Below, one piece after another: positions 43,881-47,193 of a DNA stretch of 47,193 nucleotides (position 1 is its first letter; the number at the start of each line of letters is the position of its first letter). The stretch lies in NCBI GenBank assembly GCA_013416795.1, contig RQSC01000150.1:5240-52432 (forward strand), in the 5' to 3' direction. The stretch is from Prasinococcaceae sp. CCMP 1430 (Eukaryota; Prasinodermophyta; Palmophyllophyceae; Prasinococcales; Prasinococcaceae). Position numbers and translations under genes: made by a program. The notes under the pieces are model-generated. The model ran no database searches, had not been told where the DNA came from, and was given only the letters and a program-made list of their open reading frames with translations.

Positions 43881-46649
43881 CTACTCTGGAGCTGCAATCT
43901 CCTCAATTGCGCACGGGGTGATCTCTTCAGCGGCCGCCCCCTCGATACTTGTATCGCATTCGGCGGCAGCGGCGCCCGCGTCGACGGCCGTGGCATCGCC
44001 CGCGCCGTTGAGGCCGACCGTGAGGGTGCCCCCTTTTGTGTCTGGGACAGGCTTGCCGCCGCCCTCGGGGTGCCGGGTCGAAGTGCTCGAGCGCAGCCGT
44101 CGCAAGGGGCGCTCGTGCTTTTCGCTCGTCTGGGCGAGCGCAGGGTCCATCGTCCCCGTCGTCGCCGCCGCCGCAGCTGCGGCGGCGGCTGCCCTCGAGC
44201 GCGTGGTGCGCACTGCGCCGCCGTCCTGGAGCGCGTCCTTAGATTCGGGCACACCCTCGGCTGGCGCTCCGGCCCTCGCAGCGGCTGCGGCATCGCCGCT
44301 CGGCTCGGCCGCTGGAACAGCGACGGCGCATGCACCGTCGTTGTCATCTCCCGCGGGATCTTGCGTTGCAATCGGCGAGGCGTCGACGTCCGCGTCCTTC
44401 GCATGGACCCCTGCGTCCTCTTGTGCAAGTGTGGCGCCTCCCTCCTCGTCGCCCACCGTCGCGGCAGCAGTCGCGGCCGCGGCGGCGCCTTCCTCCTCGT
44501 CGTCCACCGTCGCTGCAGCAGTCGCGGCCGCAGCGGCGCCTTCCTCCTCGTCCACCGTCGCGGCAGCAGTCGCGGCAGGGGTGCCTTCGCCGCCCTCGGC
44601 GGCGTCCGCAGGCGCATCACCATCGCCGCGCGTTCCCGCGCAGGGGAGTGCGTCACGTTGGGGATCGACGCCTTCCTGGCGGGGGTGGTCTCCAGATGTC
44701 GCCGGCGCGGTCGGAGGAGCTGTCAGGACGACCTCCTCACCGCCACCTTGCCCCTGGCCGGCGTCGCCTTTCGCCGCTGGATCGCCATCGAGGGGCGCAT
44801 CGCCGCCTCCTTTGTCGTCGCACACCTGTTGCGCGTCGCCCCCCTGAGCCCCGCCCCTCGCCCCGAGGCTGACCACGCTCGCAGAGAGGGCTTTCGGTGG
44901 CAAATCCTCGTCGGCGCGCTGGTGTTGATCGCCATCGGAGGGCGCACCCGCCGTCGCCTCCTCGCCGGCGGCAGGCTGCGCCGGCGCCGCCCCCTCCTCC
45001 GCTCCCTCCTCCTCCGCGGCGACACCGGGGGCATCCGCGTCGGGCAACGGGGCTCCTTCGGGCGGGGCTTCGGGCGGAGCCTCGGGCGGAGCTTCGGGCG
45101 ACGATGGCGCCAGATTCGAGCCCTTCGGTGGCTGCGGCGCGGGGGGCGGTTCGCGCGGCGACCCCTCGTCTTGCGGCGGCAGGGGAACGCGGAAGTCGTC
45201 GCCGCCCTCCGCGCCGCCGCCCTCGGTTGCATTCGTCGACTTCTTGGCCTTCCGCGCGCTCATCTTGTCGTCCAGGTCGGCCAGCTTCTGGCTCATCTCC
45301 CTTGCCGCCAGTTGCATCTTCTCGCGGACCGTGGCGGGTTCGGCCTCGGCAGCCGCTCCCGTCTTGGCGGCATCAGGCTCTTGAGGAGCGCCCGCAGCTT
45401 GCGCAGCGGTAGCGTCTCCCGAAGGGGCGTTGGTGCCAGGCTCCTCCCCCGCAGCGCCGCCGCCCGGCGGGTCTGCTGCGGCGGCGCTCGCGACCTTCGG
45501 GTTGCTCGGGCTCGTCCTCCACGCGAGTGCCGCGATCTTGAAGGCCTCCTTGTGCTCGATGTTGGGGCGGCGCTGCTTGATGCGCACGATTTCGTCGCGC
45601 ATGAAGAGGTTGTACTGGGAGGCTTGGCGGGGGCGCTTGGGGGTGCTCGCCTGCTCGCCGGCGCGACTCGGATGGCGTCAGCTCCCGACCCGTCGTAGCA
45701 GGCCAGCGGGGCGCGTCGCAGACAGGCATCGGGCGGGCGGTGGCCCAGGGCGGGCCCGCGACGCGGCGCGACGAGCGAGCGGCGGCGGCGCGACGACCGA
45801 GCGGCGGCGGCGCGACGACCGAGCGGCGGCGCCCCTGGCAATCGAGCAGGCGACGCGCGCACGCACCTTGTCCTTGTCCCTGCCCTTGCCGTCGGCAGCC
45901 CGCTTGCGCTTGTTCGAGTCGTCGGTCGCTCCCTCCTGCGGGCGTTGCGCCGCCGCGGCAGACGCGCCCGCCGCGAGCCCCAGCGCGACGCGCCCGCCCA
46001 GCATTTCTTCGAGCGTGGCTCGCATGGCTTGCGTCGCCCTCTCGATGGTCGTCCTCTGCACGTTGCCCTGCTCGGCGATGGCCTTTGTGAGCAGGTCGAG
46101 CTGCTTCTGCTGCTCGAGGAGCTGCGCCTGCTGCGCGGCGAGGAGCTCGGCGTGCTGCTGCGCTTGGTGTTGGTGATGATTCTGCTGCTGGGCCAGCTGC
46201 GCTGCAAAGTGCTGGGTCTGTTGGGCCATCTGCTGCTGGGCCTGCTGCTCCTGCTGCTGCTGCTGGTGCAGCTGGTGCTCCGCGGTCGCGGAGGCCGGCG
46301 AGGGCTGGTACTGCAGCGTCGGCAGCTGGGACATGGGAGGCGACGGGCCCAGCTGCATCTGGGGCTGCTGTTGGTGCTGCTGCTGCGGCGGCGGCTGTTG
46401 CTGCGCGCCGTCCTCGTGCACTGTGACGAGCAGCAGGCTGTTGCACGACCCGCAGCGCACCGTGACCGGCTTGGAGCGCTGCGGCGGCGGGATGTTCACC
46501 TCGAGCAGGGTGTTGCAGTAGCGGCAGTTGATGTGAAACGTCGACTGCTGCTGCGCGGCCCCCAGCCCCGCCCCGCCCTCCGGGGGCGCGTGCTCGGCCG
46601 GGTGCTGCTGGCCGGGAATGCCCTGCTGGTCGCCGGCGGGCATGGCCAT
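43881..46649 (-). CDS. YABBY-family transcription factor with very long low-complexity tail
   Basis: Exons (complement) 46649-45867 and 45650-43881 give 850 aa; intron 45651-45866 is phase 0 (donor GTGCGTG, acceptor GAGCAG). A zinc finger with C-x2-C-x20-C-x2-C begins at Cys42 (FHINCRYCNTLLEVNIPPP, then VTVRCGSCNSLLLVTV), as in YABBY proteins. A Gln/His-rich region follows (~80-190), then a Lys/Arg stretch (NKRKRAADGKGRDKDK). Directly after the intron the YABBY HMG-like domain begins at about residue 262: PKRPRQASQYNLFMRDEIVR, then IKQRRPNIEHKEAFKIAALA and WRTSP. Both diagnostic domains are in the right order. The remaining ~540 residues are Ala/Pro/Glu/Asp-rich repeats (APPE units and three copies of a TAAATV-[DE]n-GAAAA type unit). 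Seed-plant YABBYs are ~200 aa. YABBY-like genes are known from a few prasinophyte algae; function there is unknown. A nuclear DNA-binding role is inferred. Confidence 0.88.
45769..45831. repeat. 22-bp minisatellite in YABBY intron
   Basis: Nearly three units of CGACGACCGAGCGGCGGCGG plus CG (45769-45790, 45791-45812, 45813-45831), with one substitution in the first. Confined to the YABBY intron. Confidence 0.8.
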
Positions 46650-47193
46650 GGCATTCGAGGGTGTGGTGGTGGTGTGAGGGGGTGTGGGAGGGGGGGTTGG
46701 CAGTAGCGACGGGGCTGCGGCGGTCCACGGGCGGAGCTGCGGCGGTCCAGGGACTCCGTCCAGGTCACGGGGAAATGTGGGGGAAGGTGTGTCGCTGCGG
46801 CGTCGGCACGGGCGAGCCCGGCGAGGCACTCCCCCCGACCCCACCCACCCAACCCGCCCCCCGTGCGCGCCTGGCCTGGGGCGCGCTCAGTGGCGCGCCC
46901 CTTTTTTCGCGCGCTCACTGCGGCGGTGCGGCCGCCCCCTGAACAGCCAAAAATGGCGGGGCGCGGGACGGAAAACCTCAACAGCTGTCTGTGGGGCCCA
47001 GCCGACTTGGGCGGCTGTGTCGGAGTGGCGCGGCGTGCGCGGTGCGGCGCGGGCGAGTCGAATTTCCTGATCGTCTGCGGGGTCCGGTCCGTTCGACCCG
47101 CGCGCGAGCGAGGCGCGCGGGGCGGGCAGGGGCGGACGCGAGAGGTGAAAGGCTGGCTGGTGGGGGTCGGGCCGCCCCGCCCGGCGCGGTCGG
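46650..47193. promoter_or_regulatory. 5' region of YABBY gene
   Basis: The last 544 bp of the window. TTTCGCGC at 46905-46912 fits the E2F consensus TTTSSCGC, about 260 bp upstream of the YABBY ATG. A T6 run precedes it. Stretches of CACCC/GGGTG lie near 46670-46690 and 46838-46860. No further gene is recognised up to the window end, although a gene beginning beyond 47193 cannot be excluded. Confidence 0.4.

Noticed and set aside
42831-45698. Plus-strand open frame of 955 codons opposite the YABBY and PC-esterase genes
   Set aside because: Arg/Ala/Gly-rich translation with no domain; it spans intergenic DNA and the antisense of two supported genes, and arises from scarcity of stops in GC-rich DNA.

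Overview
This is a gene-dense, very GC-rich stretch of a eukaryotic nuclear genome, most likely from a unicellular green alga (prasinophyte-like; the species cannot be fixed from the sequence). The reasons are: 20 or more short spliceosomal introns, nearly all with GTGCG or GTGAG donors; strong GC bias at third codon positions; and a set of plant-lineage genes (an FVE/MSI4-type WD40 protein, a canonical AP2/ERF factor, a YABBY factor, a DA1-like LIM peptidase, a hydroxyproline arabinosyltransferase-like enzyme, a TBL-type PC-esterase and a THO6 homologue). I support 21 protein genes and see no rRNA, tRNA, CRISPR array or intact transposon. One sequencing gap (15620-15865) and two single Ns (24454, 32935) limit three gene models. 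All exon structures below were joined by hand from donor, acceptor and phase, and need transcript support.

Layout. 1-2157: 3' part of a cyclic-nucleotide-binding protein (+). 2361-3809: MSI4/FVE-like histone-binding WD40 protein (-), divergent from MCM7 (4313-6505, +) across a 0.5 kb promoter holding an E2F-type site and telomere-like T/G sequence. 6791-7891: low-molecular-weight protein tyrosine phosphatase whose only upstream in-frame exon encodes an ATP-synthase-subunit-g-like segment. 8416-10506: protein with a cytochrome-b5-like fold lacking its haem ligands. 10632-12506: LIM/DA1-like metallopeptidase (-). 13289-15280: multi-pass membrane protein. 16107-18410: DNA topoisomerase IB (5' end lost near the gap). 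18715-19518: V-ATPase subunit D (-). 19519-21258: repeat-rich intergenic region. 21259-22800: WW-domain metallopeptidase. 22999-24132: EamA/DMT transporter (-). 24242-24963: DnaJ-type zinc-finger membrane protein with a probable base error. 25730-27035: triosephosphate-isomerase-like protein lacking catalytic Lys and Glu. 27339-28787: THOC6/THO6. 29390-31687: secreted choice-of-anchor-I protein with dockerin-like repeats (-). 33009-33662: TMEM65-like. 33883-34686: AP2/ERF. 35482-37546: RING/TRAF zinc-finger coiled-coil protein. 37951-40032 and 40586-43124: HPAT-like glycosyltransferase and PC-esterase in tandem (-), each preceded by a copy of the same dispersed repeat. 43881-46649: YABBY protein (-).

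Functional themes are nuclear and chromatin housekeeping (MSI4, MCM7, TOP1, THOC6), plant-type transcription factors (AP2/ERF, YABBY), and secretory-pathway glycan enzymes (HPAT-like, TBL-like). There is no operon logic; divergent pairs with compact shared promoters and convergent pairs with short 3' gaps dominate. The most unusual items are the YABBY gene, the catalytically altered TIM, the subunit-g/phosphatase exon fusion, and the repeat shared by the upstream regions of the two neighbouring glycan-enzyme genes.
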